55,838 bases of DNA from Armatimonadota bacterium (GTDB taxonomy: Bacteria > Armatimonadota > Zipacnadia > JAUWAU01), in NCBI GenBank assembly GCA_030601885.1, contig JAUWAU010000041.1, forward strand, positions 1-55,838. Direction: 5' to 3'. The notes beneath the pieces were generated by a model. The model did not search any database, was not told the DNA's origin, and saw only the letters and a program-made list of their open reading frames with translations. Positions 16,701 to 23,471 of the stretch are shown in pieces (position 1 is the first letter of the stretch; every line of letters starts with the position of its first letter). The position numbers and the translations under genes were made by a program.

Positions 16701-16966
16701 TACGGCGCGATGCGCACGCCCCAGAAATCCGGATCGTCCACCATGACCGCATAGTCCGTGGGCGCTCCGTTGTCCTGAAGCAGACGAACGGTCACGCGTG
16801 GCAGCGGCGCCCCGTCGCACGCATAGACGGTTCCGCTGATCTGGCCCTCGGGCGTGCTGAAGGCATATTGCCCCGACCAGTCCGCCGTCGTCGCGTCCAC
16901 TTCGCTTACGCTTCGATTGCCAAGCTGCATTGCACCCAATGGCTGAGCCAACGAAAAGCCCGCCAC
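13709..16966 (-). CDS. Very large tail-tip / fibre protein
   Basis: A 1085-aa, strongly beta-type protein rich in Trp and acidic residues. Residues about 36-62 (FSTPEGQISGTVYACDGAPL) look like a carboxypeptidase-regulatory or Ig-type fold. About residues 609-640 contain CAYC and, 18 residues later, CCPNC, a zinc-ribbon pattern. The C-terminal roughly 250 residues resemble a propeller. STDNCQSW is an Asp-box (S-x-D-x-G-x-T-W) with Cys for Gly, and SDGETIDIYVSTADG closes it. It may recognise surface carbohydrate at the tail tip. The annotated GTG has a weak SD; an ATG 12 codons in is possible. Confidence 0.5.
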   Translation of the reverse strand: MAGFSLAQPLGAMQLGNRSVSEVDATTADWSGQYAFSTPEGQISGTVYACDGAPLPRVTVRLLQDNGAPTDYAVMVDDPDFWGVRIAPYPPQAPPFVQDLTMGYALRIRLKVNGVWTNGEGVTLKLLGALVDANGEQQAWEMLWPGAEHAGLIWNGSKEAYVPWGREFAIETRSVTGQGDGWACERLPVPRDYIIAPNGHGALCQRESDHRDESEETAEAGLHWWLAEVRACYKGMEVPVPLDGSVAVIDYKQASLRIHGEWGTRVCYYHKGRPYAVSPTAWTESDWLIPQQGYVDVLVDAGEYSFAGYVYDGVLMHYDYVTGGLVKIDLDWGDNEEVTLKPLVTSWDPGNITVLAVRGGDAGVGIETWWYEPWEDVWTWFYKDTADEEGLVQWEECFWDEENGCGCWARFVGEPIFPIIAVSQRVVVTNPEAEPNAVCAVFCGHEDAYWNLPAPKAGAYIRAKPGQGVAPAYDHVRVVKEEGSGKAVSEIPLPRWEMIERWPYWEQADHIITWELMADDDTVLTEFESWTTQHFVVAGQVLEEMLGARIKGGILAWSDAETTWTSMPEPKRLGAEFGEAPGAGLRAIAVPQGVSEGYSVPTCPGPVGLACAYCGAPTLRDPADHAYRYCCPNCLQYEILSRAEGYFETGPLAATTQAKAGEVSSFAFHLQQFASDRLAPAYCQRIAHYRPECYWEDDGHAETRSETQPLAWRWWAHHVQLGRWDKLTGFTDLQSMSGQAQSEGPPGRAIGPAQPKMEVLEEFSAAQELRVMALRTDGSEMYFYGSVLPYPAHKEGDIVRFSEVLPDTGWEESRRRPLARIYTGDGEAWPHESGDVIDDVTAVHARGPDGEWHETASWLATGRVGIVNDNPSYRWPEVHTRAAAWTLYLTHTLFGRFGRPHIFHDQFMRKFLFYVDGGDVFFRYGWTWDELRSEETAAAHGQVTADGESDWPWADKSEDGQVVLVRECGGNSVCVRTSTDNCQSWSDDVSIATGEKPRGCLFNGRLYLTRIAGGVGQVARTPVGDYTQLDTWPDGSTWKDIGPATDPVPVDKDVGNRAVVFAVSDGETIDIYVSTADGEGAEVAG

Positions 16967-17015
16967 CGACTTGGCGACGGGCCGTATGCTGAAGCCGACG
17001 GCGCTTGGCCGTAAG

Positions 17016-17234
17016 CTACTCAGTTCCCTCCGGTTCGGGTGAACTGCTGACCGATGGCCAATTATGATGGTGGATCCATCGGTCGCTCAGACGGGGCGGC
17101 GCATCCGCCCGCTTAGGGGCGATCCGCTCGATACTGCGCTCCGCTTCTTCGAGCCCTCGCAGGGCCTTCTCGAAATCGGGTCTCTCCCGAAGCCGCTTGT
17201 GCAAGTCGTCAATAGTCAACTTCCTGTTCGGCAC
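17016..17234 (-). CDS. Small charged helical protein behind the SDH-type protease
   Basis: A 72-aa ORF starting at a GTG preceded by GGAGAGGGGG, 17 bp after the protease stop. The sequence VPNRKLTIDDLHKRLRERPD then FEKALRGLEEAERSIERIAP forms two strongly charged amphipathic helices. The tail is rich in Pro and Ser. Coupling to the protease suggests it could be an adaptor, substrate or inhibitor of it; that is inference. No family recognised. Confidence 0.45.
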   Translation of the reverse strand: MPNRKLTIDDLHKRLRERPDFEKALRGLEEAERSIERIAPKRADAPPRLSDRWIHHHNWPSVSSSPEPEGTE

Positions 17235-17251
17235 TCCCCTGACCCCCTCTC

Positions 17252-18172
17252 CTACGGCGTGGCTCCCGCGGCAGACTCCGGGGGTGGTGCCACGCTGAAG
17301 GCGTACTCCCGACTCTCGACAATCTTGCAAAAGCTCTTCGACACCACATAGCTGGCTCGCGTATGTAGCTCTAGTACCTTGTTCCACAGGTCGCCCTCGA
17401 TCGCCATCCGCTCAACACATAGCCCTGCCTTCTGCGCCATCTCAACCCCGATTCGTCTCCCGTGCGCGAGCGTGAGCTTCGGGTCCACGAAGAGCTTTAT
17501 TGTCTTCTCAATCGCTGCCTTGGTCTCCTTCTTCATCATCCCGGTCTGCAGCGCGTTCACCGCAATGCTCTTGGCAAGGTCGTGCTCTCTCTCGTACCGC
17601 CTTACACTCCTCGCATCATATTTCGCGAGCTGCTGCAAGTATGGCTCAACCCGACCCTTAGCCGCTGTGGCCTGCCTAACAAGAGCCTTGTAACCCTCCA
17701 CGAGCTCCTGGGCAGGTTCAAGGGACCACCCTTCTTCCGTGTGCACAATCACCTGAGGATCAACGGGCCCAAGCTCCGACGTCTCACCCATCCAGATCTT
17801 GTTGGCCCCAAGGCACACCATTGTCGCAGCAGATTTCGCCCTCTTTGGCACAATCACCTCAAAATCGCCCTGCGAATACGACCGACAGACGTTGATTATT
17901 GCCTCTGCCGCCAAGGCGTCACCGCCGGGCGAGTCGATGACGAGGGTGAGTCCCTTGCGTAAGGGGGTCTTGTGAAGGACTCCCTCCAGTATATCCGCGT
18001 CCTGGGGCACGATCATGACCGGGAAGACAAAGGACGTGAAGAAGCATACTACCGTCCGCCCTCCCAGCATGTCTTCGAGCTCTGCGATCAGCGTCTGGCG
18101 GACATCCGGGGTCTGGCTAACCTCTCCCAGAATTTCGCCAATGAAAGGAGGCCTGGGCCTAGCGGCGGGCAT
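17252..18172 (-). CDS. SDH/Clp-fold serine proteinase (SppA/ClpP superfamily)
   Basis: A 306-aa protein of the serine dehydrogenase proteinase (SDH_sah) type. Numbering from the ATG at 18172, IDSPGGDALAAEAI (about residues 79-92) forms the oxyanion region and KSAATMVCLGANKIWMG carries the nucleophile Ser114. SELGPVDPQ (about 132-140) is the conserved loop. FFTSFVFPVMIVP near the N-terminus is hydrophobic and could be a membrane or substrate-contact strand. A TTG seven codons upstream is an alternative start. It is not a usual virion gene; position at the tail genes suggests processing of a tail or host protein, or a moron. Bacterial homologues are usually chromosomal. Confidence 0.75.
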   Translation of the reverse strand: MPAARPRPPFIGEILGEVSQTPDVRQTLIAELEDMLGGRTVVCFFTSFVFPVMIVPQDADILEGVLHKTPLRKGLTLVIDSPGGDALAAEAIINVCRSYSQGDFEVIVPKRAKSAATMVCLGANKIWMGETSELGPVDPQVIVHTEEGWSLEPAQELVEGYKALVRQATAAKGRVEPYLQQLAKYDARSVRRYEREHDLAKSIAVNALQTGMMKKETKAAIEKTIKLFVDPKLTLAHGRRIGVEMAQKAGLCVERMAIEGDLWNKVLELHTRASYVVSKSFCKIVESREYAFSVAPPPESAAGATP

Positions 18173-18317
18173 AGCGCAACCTGAGTTTATCAAAGGCCGC
18201 CGTTTGCGTCAACCGGGAACCGCAATGGCATGCGGCGAGCTCCCACCCGCCGTCAGCATGCCTCGGACCCCCCGTCAGCACCTCGCCCATTAGACCTCCG
18301 CGCGACCGACGCGGCCA

Positions 18318-19076
18318 CTACCCCGGCACGTGAGCCCGGAACCGCCGCCTCAATTGGGCCGCCTCGTACTGCTCAAGCGCGATGTCCGCTATCTCCGTCT
18401 CGTCAATCCCCGTCATGTTCACTACGACGACCTGTTCACCCGCACCCGCGGAAGCTTCTGCCGGCACGACGAAATGCTCATCGAGCAACTCCTGCGGTCG
18501 GACCGTTTCGCCAGCCCATCGGGCTGGCTCGATATCTCGCGTGGGAAGCGCTTCCATTGGGCTCCACACAGGCGGCGACCAGGCTGCATCGAGAGCCACC
18601 GCACCGCGTTGCCAGGCAACCCCATCGCCCATGGCTGCCTCAATGCCCACTGCCTCGTGCCCGGTCAACCCCGTTACGGGTGGCACATCAGTTTCGCGTC
18701 GTGTCGCGCCGCCATCCGTGCCCGCGGCCGGTTCACGCATCTCGTCCCAGGCCTCCTCATTCGCCACCGCAGCCGCCGTCGCTGGCAGCGCCGCATCGCT
18801 CCCCCGATCGCCGCTCGCGCCACCGGTCGCAACTGTCACCGCTACCCCTATGCTCTGCTCCGGCCAAGCCGAGACCCACTGGTCCTCGACAGACCTCTCT
18901 CTCGACGCGCCGAGCGCAACGTTGGCCCACCATCGCTGCGCGCTCTCTCGCATCGCCGGCCACCCTGTCAGGCTCGCACCCCGCAACAGCGATGGCCACA
19001 TCCGCTCCCTTGAGTTTCCTGTGATTGCGCCGCTGCGACCCGTCGTCAACTCGCCATCGGAGTCAGTTCGTAGCAT
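18318..19076 (-). CDS. Protein at the tape-measure position, far too short
   Basis: A 252-aa protein whose ATG is 47 bp after the chaperone stop, the usual site of the tape-measure gene. Siphophage tape measures normally exceed 600 residues. The body is low-complexity, rich in Ala, Gly, Glu and Trp, with no long helical heptads. Only the C-terminus (QVVVVNMTGIDETEIADIAL plus EQYEAAQLRRR) recalls the C-terminal end of some tape-measure proteins. It may be a deletion remnant, a tape measure of a very short tail, or another tail protein. AGAGG and AGGGA precede the start. Confidence 0.4.
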   Translation of the reverse strand: MLRTDSDGELTTGRSGAITGNSRERMWPSLLRGASLTGWPAMRESAQRWWANVALGASRERSVEDQWVSAWPEQSIGVAVTVATGGASGDRGSDAALPATAAAVANEEAWDEMREPAAGTDGGATRRETDVPPVTGLTGHEAVGIEAAMGDGVAWQRGAVALDAAWSPPVWSPMEALPTRDIEPARWAGETVRPQELLDEHFVVPAEASAGAGEQVVVVNMTGIDETEIADIALEQYEAAQLRRRFRAHVPG

Positions 19077-19123
19077 GTGTGGTCCCTGCGACCTCTGATC
19101 CTCTCGCGGTCTCACATCCGGCG

Positions 19124-19489
19124 TCAGATCGAAGGGAAGGGCCCCCTTCCCGACGCCACGCCGCTGAAGAACGCCCGGTAACAGGCGATCTTCCACGCCG
19201 GTTGCTTGCCCCACGGAAGCCCGTCGGGGAACTGTCGTCCGAATTGCTGGAAGCTCAGTATCTCCCGCAGCATTCGCTCGAACAGCTCTCGTACCAGCGG
19301 ATGGCACGCCCGGCGCACTCGTCTCACCGTCTGCTCGATACCGTGCCGCTCCAGCAGTGCCGCCCGCTCCTCCGGCGTGCGGTAGTCGATCCCCTCTCGC
19401 AGCCGCACGCATCCGCCCGGCAGCTCGTCAAACAGCAGGCGCTCAATACTCTCCCCACGGGCCAGCAGCGCGCCTGCCTGCTTCAGCAT
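19124..19489 (-). CDS. Tail assembly chaperone, downstream (T-like) frame
   Basis: A 121-aa reading frame (MLKQAGALLARGESIERLLF ... CHPLVRELFERMLREILSFQ) that overlaps the upstream chaperone frame by 7 bases in the -1 phase. In siphophages the second chaperone is made only as a fusion after a -1 slip. Here the fusion would be 286 aa and span 19124-19983. It also has an ATG inside the slip site, so independent initiation is possible. The segment FEPMLREILSFQQ-like helices fit a tape-measure-binding chaperone domain. Confidence 0.6.
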   Translation of the reverse strand: MLKQAGALLARGESIERLLFDELPGGCVRLREGIDYRTPEERAALLERHGIEQTVRRVRRACHPLVRELFERMLREILSFQQFGRQFPDGLPWGKQPAWKIACYRAFFSGVASGRGPFPSI

Positions 19490-19983
19490 TTTTTTACTTG
19501 CTGCACAACCCGCCGCTGCGCCGGCAGTTCGCCGTTCACCTCGCGCAGCTTCCGCTTCAGCGCCGCCACGATTGCGCGTCCCAGCGTGTATAGCACGGGG
19601 ATATCTTCTCCGCGCCCGCCGCCCGCCACCTCAATGTACGTCCCATCGGACCGCTGCACTGGGAGCCGAAAGCCCTGGATCTGACGAACAAAGGTGAACC
19701 GCCAGTGCCGGTGCTCGTCGAACGTCAACTGTTCAGACTCGCGCTCGAGGTACCGCGACGCCGTGATCCGCTGCTCCTCTTCTGACTCCGTGAGCGGTCG
19801 CACCTCGAACCAGAACTCGCCATCGTAGCCCACTGCCCGAAGTGCCTTCCGCAGCTCCGGGCGCTCCTCGAACACGTCCCAGCGCACCGCCTCCGCCGCC
19901 GGCCCGGCAACCCACTGGTTCAGCTCCAGGCCCGGCTCCTCGGCACACGCGCCGTCACGAGTCTGTGTATCATCCGTCACCAT
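19483..19983 (-). CDS. Tail assembly chaperone, upstream (G-like) frame
   Basis: A 166-aa acidic protein between the tail tube gene and the tape-measure position, the invariant place for tail assembly chaperones. Motifs of note are WFEVRPLTESEEEQRITASR and FTFVRQIQGFRLPVQRSDGT. The start ATG at 19983 is chosen because the longer ORF runs into a family E repeat. It ends VQQVKKC-stop directly on the A-AAA-AAA slippery site, so ribosomes that slip back one base continue into the downstream frame. Confidence 0.65.
   Translation of the reverse strand: MVTDDTQTRDGACAEEPGLELNQWVAGPAAEAVRWDVFEERPELRKALRAVGYDGEFWFEVRPLTESEEEQRITASRYLERESEQLTFDEHRHWRFTFVRQIQGFRLPVQRSDGTYIEVAGGGRGEDIPVLYTLGRAIVAALKRKLREVNGELPAQRRVVQQVKKC
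19489..19495 (-). promoter_or_regulatory. Programmed -1 frameshift site A-AAA-AAA
   Basis: On the minus strand the upstream frame reads GTA AAA AAA TGC TGA. Seven adenines are phased exactly as X XXY YYZ, followed by the zero-frame stop two codons later. The -1 frame continues ATG CTG AAG. This is the conserved arrangement of tail chaperone genes in long-tailed phages. Confidence 0.75.
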
Positions 19984-19994
19984 GGCCCATCCTC

Positions 19995-20099
19995 GAATGC
20001 AGTGCGCGACTTGTGCTACTCGTGCTACTCGTGCTACGTAGCGAAAGGCCGCTACTTCGCAGAGTAGTACGTAGCGAAGGACTACTTCGCAGAGTACCA
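19995..20099 (+). repeat. Family E repeat cluster
   Basis: Direct repeats of CGTGCTACTC (three times) lead into CTACGTAGCGAA and two CTACTTCGCAGAGTA units. Related copies occur at 26750 and 46006. It fills the gap between the tail tube stop and the chaperone start, whose ATG is about 12-30 bp away. Confidence 0.75.
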
Positions 20100-21017
20100 C
20101 TACGACAGCGTGATCGGCGCCGTGGCCCCGTCCACGCTCCCGAGCGCCCGAAACGCTACGCGCTCCACGATGCGCTCATCGCCTACCCCGGGCAGGTCAA
20201 CGCTGTCCGCCTCGTACACCAGCCGTGGAAGCGTAAACGTGCACGTATCCGTACCTCGCTGCAGCACAATGCGCAGCGCCGCCTCGGTTCCGCTGATGAA
20301 GTCGTCATAGACGCCGCTATCCACGAAATCCCTGTCGAACACACCGGTGCAGCGAACGCCCGCAAGGTTGTATAGCTGCAGCGGCGTCGTGCTCTCACGC
20401 AGGCGCATGCCCTCCGCTGGCTCCTCCACCACGTTGTCGATATCGATCACGATGCGCTCACAGTGCACATCCGCGCTCAGCCCTTGCCCTCCTGTCTCGA
20501 GCTGCACCGCTGCTTCCGTGAACACGTACGGCGGAGCCGTTGGGATACTCGGCGACGTCGGCGATCCCGCCTCCATCAGCAGCGCCGCCACGTCGAGCAT
20601 GCAGTCAACTTCGCGGCTCTTCCTGAAGCGGAATCTGGCGCGCCGCACCTTGCAGTCCGTTATCTTCTTCACTGCGTGCACGCAGTCGATGAGCACGGAC
20701 CCCCACGCGCCTTGACCGTCGGTGTCCCGGCCCTGGATCCAGGACAGCAGGTTTCCCACCGCGCCCGGGATGAGCGGCACGGATATGCTCCCCTCGACCC
20801 ATCGTCCGGCTGAGAAGTACTTGCTCTGGTACGCGTTGCGGTCCGCCATGTTCAGCACCACGTAGTTGTGATGCTCCGCGATGCCGCGAAAGCCCCGCTG
20901 GCGCCGTCCCGGGGGAGGATCGAGGAGCGGCAGCCACGTATCCGGCGCCTCATAGCTCCCCTTTGTTGTCTGCAATTTGAAACCGAAGTAGCCCTCTCTA
21001 CCGAAGGCGGCTGACAT
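20100..21017 (-). CDS. Phage tail tube protein
   Basis: A 305-aa protein opening MSAAFGREGYFGFKLQTTKG, then YEAPDTWLPL, typical of phage tail tube (major tail) proteins whose first strand tells of 'G....t.G........p'. Later blocks such as GRWVEGSISVPLIPGAVGNL, a cysteine-containing middle and a C-terminal LGSVDGATAPITLS fit the tube fold with an insertion domain. The ATG has GGTGAT upstream. It self-assembles into the tail tube and precedes the chaperone genes. No sheath gene is present, so the tail should be non-contractile. Confidence 0.7.
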   Translation of the reverse strand: MSAAFGREGYFGFKLQTTKGSYEAPDTWLPLLDPPPGRRQRGFRGIAEHHNYVVLNMADRNAYQSKYFSAGRWVEGSISVPLIPGAVGNLLSWIQGRDTDGQGAWGSVLIDCVHAVKKITDCKVRRARFRFRKSREVDCMLDVAALLMEAGSPTSPSIPTAPPYVFTEAAVQLETGGQGLSADVHCERIVIDIDNVVEEPAEGMRLRESTTPLQLYNLAGVRCTGVFDRDFVDSGVYDDFISGTEAALRIVLQRGTDTCTFTLPRLVYEADSVDLPGVGDERIVERVAFRALGSVDGATAPITLS

Positions 21018-21095
21018 CTCGTATCACCGTCCGCTCGTATCGCTCCTGCCGGCTTAAGTCGCCTCGGGCGACCTGCAGGCCTGTATGCGCCCACA

Positions 21096-21833
21096 TCACT
21101 TGTCCCACACCCTCCACGCCTCGACGGTCAGTTCAACCAGGGACACGTCCAGCGCCGCCCAGTCATAGCCCTCCTGCTGCTGCGGCTGGAAGTCCCATCC
21201 GCTCACCCAGCAGTCGCTGCACGTCCCGCCCAGATACATGTCTTCCATGAGCAGGTTCACCAGCGCCTGTACGGCCTGCTTTTGCTCCACTCCGGCCTCT
21301 TCGCCCACCCGACGACGACGCACGTAGTACACGTCCACCACCCGCCGCTGTCGGTACACCCGATTCCCGCCATCGCAGCTCATCTCGCCCTTGCGCTCGA
21401 ACACCGCCACGGCAGGTAGAGCCGACGTTGCCGGATCGATGATCGCCTCCGGCCGCCCATCGCTCACCGCCGCCTCCGACCCGAGGCTCAGCCGCGGCTC
21501 GGCCAATCCGATGCTTGCGGCACGTGAAACGTTGTACGTCCCGCTGCATGGCGACGCTAGACGCAGCGTCGTTAGACTGCTGATCTCAGATATCGTCACC
21601 GGCTCGGGCTCTGACTCTTCGTCCTGCAGCGTCGCAGCGATCGACAGCCCCGTGATCGGGTACGCCGGACGCCCGGGGCCCTCCCGAAACAGCTCGGTGC
21701 TCCCCACCTGCACTGTGTCGCTCGCGCCGCAATCGGCTGCGAGCTTCGCGCGGCTCTGCACGAGCAGCCGAACCGCCTCCGTTATCGCTGCGCTGTTGAA
21801 CATATCGAGCATGCCGATGACCTCGCGCCTCAC
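21096..21833 (-). CDS. Tail completion / head-tail joining protein
   Basis: A 245-aa protein. GTG start at 21833 overlaps the previous stop as GTGA, so translation is coupled; an ATG seven codons in is an alternative. The middle is beta-type (TISEISSLTTLRLASPCSGT) and the end (WDFQPQQQEGYDWAALDVSL plus VELTVEAWRVW) has the strand pattern of tail terminator proteins. Its order between head closure and tail tube is where that function belongs. Assignment rests on synteny. Confidence 0.5.
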   Translation of the reverse strand: MRREVIGMLDMFNSAAITEAVRLLVQSRAKLAADCGASDTVQVGSTELFREGPGRPAYPITGLSIAATLQDEESEPEPVTISEISSLTTLRLASPCSGTYNVSRAASIGLAEPRLSLGSEAAVSDGRPEAIIDPATSALPAVAVFERKGEMSCDGGNRVYRQRRVVDVYYVRRRRVGEEAGVEQKQAVQALVNLLMEDMYLGGTCSDCWVSGWDFQPQQQEGYDWAALDVSLVELTVEAWRVWDK

Positions 21834-22201
21834 GCCGCCTCCGGGATTGCCTTCTCTTCCCGCAGTGGCACCCGCCAGTGGTGTCCGCGACCGCCCTCAT
21901 CCTCCGGCCGACCGATCACGTATGCGTACACTTCATCCCCGCCCGGCTCGTGCCAGGACAGCAGACAGCCCACTTCCAACCGAGCTTCGCGCGCGCACCA
22001 CAGCGAATGCGTCGCCGTCGGCCACCGGCCAAAGAAATCGTCCTCCGGAGAGGCCGACGATGCCGGCTGGATGGCGGCCGCTATGGGCGACCACTCCGCC
22101 TCCGCATAGTCTGCCACGCTCGGATTGCGGTGCACTGTACGCGAAACCAGCGGCACACGCACCGTCACCGTTCTATTCAGCAGACTCCTGAATACAGGCA
22201 T
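21830..22201 (-). CDS. Head closure / head-tail adaptor protein
   Basis: A 123-aa protein starting MPVFRSLLNRTVTVRVPLVS. The pattern of an N-terminal 'l.r.vtv...' strand, a central WSPIAAAIQPASS and a C-terminal HHWRVPLREE strand is that of SPP1 gp16-like head closure proteins. The ATG at 22201 is preferred; the longer ORF consists of repeat sequence. It would seal the portal-connector and join the tail. Confidence 0.6.
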   Translation of the reverse strand: MPVFRSLLNRTVTVRVPLVSRTVHRNPSVADYAEAEWSPIAAAIQPASSASPEDDFFGRWPTATHSLWCAREARLEVGCLLSWHEPGGDEVYAYVIGRPEDEGGRGHHWRVPLREEKAIPEAA

Positions 22202-22231
22202 CGCTGCTCCTCTTGCATCCCCCCGCCGCCT

Positions 22232-22410
22232 TTGCCGTAATTGTAGGGCGGGGGCTCGCGCCGTCGCCAAAGCGGCTATGGCGCGTAGGCGACCGTCCCC
22301 CGCCTGCCTTTGCCATGATTGCACGGTGTGGGGCAGGCTGCCAGCCTGCCAGCGCCTTGGCAACCACGCGCGCGCCAACGAAGGCGGATTGCCTGCCGGG
22401 CCGTGCCACA
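22232..22410 (+). repeat. Family B plus family C repeats
   Basis: TTGTAGGGCGGGGGCTCGCG begins at 22240, 38 bp upstream of the head-closure start, followed by the rest of family B and then GTGTGGGGCAGGCTGCCAGC (family C). The copy differs from the one at 4294 at very few positions. It fills the whole gap to the connector gene. Confidence 0.8.
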
Positions 22411-22412
22411 GC

Positions 22413-23072
22413 TTACGGCGTGCTGCTCACGCCGATACGGCGGAACCGACCGACGATCTCCCGCGCCTGCTCCACCCAGCTCCTCACGACGCCCGCGTAC
22501 GCATTGTCGGTGCCGTATGTGACCGAGAAGCTTCCCAGTCGCGTGGACTCCACGCCGCCACTGCCGGCGCCCGCAGCCTGTCCCAGCGCCGCCGCCGCCG
22601 TCAGCATCGCCTGCGCCTGCACTATCTCCGGCAACTGCTGACGCACATCGGAGTACCCGTAGGTCAACTGCACCACGATGTTCCGCACGCCCTTGCTCCA
22701 CACGCCCCCCGGAGAATAGCTGCCCGCCGCGCACTTCCGGATCATGCCCTCCGTGTCGTAGACGACGTAGCCATCCTCCGGCACTGTGTCGCCGTTCTCC
22801 GTGACGCTGGCGACCGACTCGATCGGCTTGACGCCCAGATCGCATAGAAACAGCGTATCCGACGTGCCATCACCATCGAGCGTCACCGTCACGTCCGGGT
22901 GGTACTCGAAGTCCCGATCGGCCATCCAATCGACGGCCTTCTTTGTCGTAGGAAGCAGCGCACGCACGCGCGCCTGCAGTGCCTGCGAGCTGCCGAACAC
23001 GTCGGCGGCCACCAGGTCGCTCATATGTGGCTGAAGCCAGCCCTCAACGTCGCTCTGACTGCAATAGCTCAT
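22413..23072 (-). CDS. Head-tail connector (gp6-like)
   Basis: A 219-aa protein starting MSYCSQSDVEGWLQPHMSDL. Proteins opening 'y.s.ddv..wl' with helices, then PTTKKAVDWMADRDFEYHPD and a central PIESVASVTENGDTVPEDGY and VVQLTYGYSD, are gp6-like connectors that form a ring below the portal. Start chosen at 23072; the ORF extends 38 codons upstream, but those codons are a family A repeat. Gene order capsid-connector-closure is standard. Confidence 0.7.
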   Translation of the reverse strand: MSYCSQSDVEGWLQPHMSDLVAADVFGSSQALQARVRALLPTTKKAVDWMADRDFEYHPDVTVTLDGDGTSDTLFLCDLGVKPIESVASVTENGDTVPEDGYVVYDTEGMIRKCAAGSYSPGGVWSKGVRNIVVQLTYGYSDVRQQLPEIVQAQAMLTAAAALGQAAGAGSGGVESTRLGSFSVTYGTDNAYAGVVRSWVEQAREIVGRFRRIGVSSTP

Positions 23073-23084
23073 CGATACTACCCC

Positions 23085-23404
23085 GAAGATTTCCGTCGTC
23101 GGCCGACCCGTTGTAGCCGGAGCAGCTTGCTCCGGCGGCCCCCAGCCCCTCGCCGGGCCCATCCTCATCGTTTCCGGGTGTCCCAACGGAACATGAGGAC
23201 TGCTGCTCCGAAGATTTGGTCGTGTGCCTTTCTGTAGGCGAGCACCTGTGGCTCGCTGCCGTTCCTCTGTGGATCCCTGACAGATGGGCCAGCCCGGACA
23301 TCTTCATCGTTTCCGGGTGTCCCAACGGAACATGAGGACTGCTCCGAGGATCCGGATGACTCACTGTGGCCTGGGCAGCCTGCCCAGGCAGGCCGTGCCA
23401 CCCA
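23085..23404 (+). repeat. Family A repeat with partial copies
   Basis: A full family A copy starts only 12 bp upstream of the connector start codon. A partial second copy lies at about 23298-23350. Between them are TGTAGGCGAGCACCTGTGGC (as at 4382), and after them GGCCTGGGCAGCCTGCCCAG. The 399-bp gap to the capsid gene contains nothing else. Confidence 0.85.
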
Positions 23405-23471
23405 AATGACCGGGGCGGCGTTCTCTTCGAGGACGCCGCCCCGTGTTCACTCGCTTCTGTCTGCGTCGCGA

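Noticed and set aside
22413..23186. N-terminal extension (38 codons) of the connector
   Set aside because: The codons belong to a family A repeat; the family start is MSYCSQSDVE at 23072.
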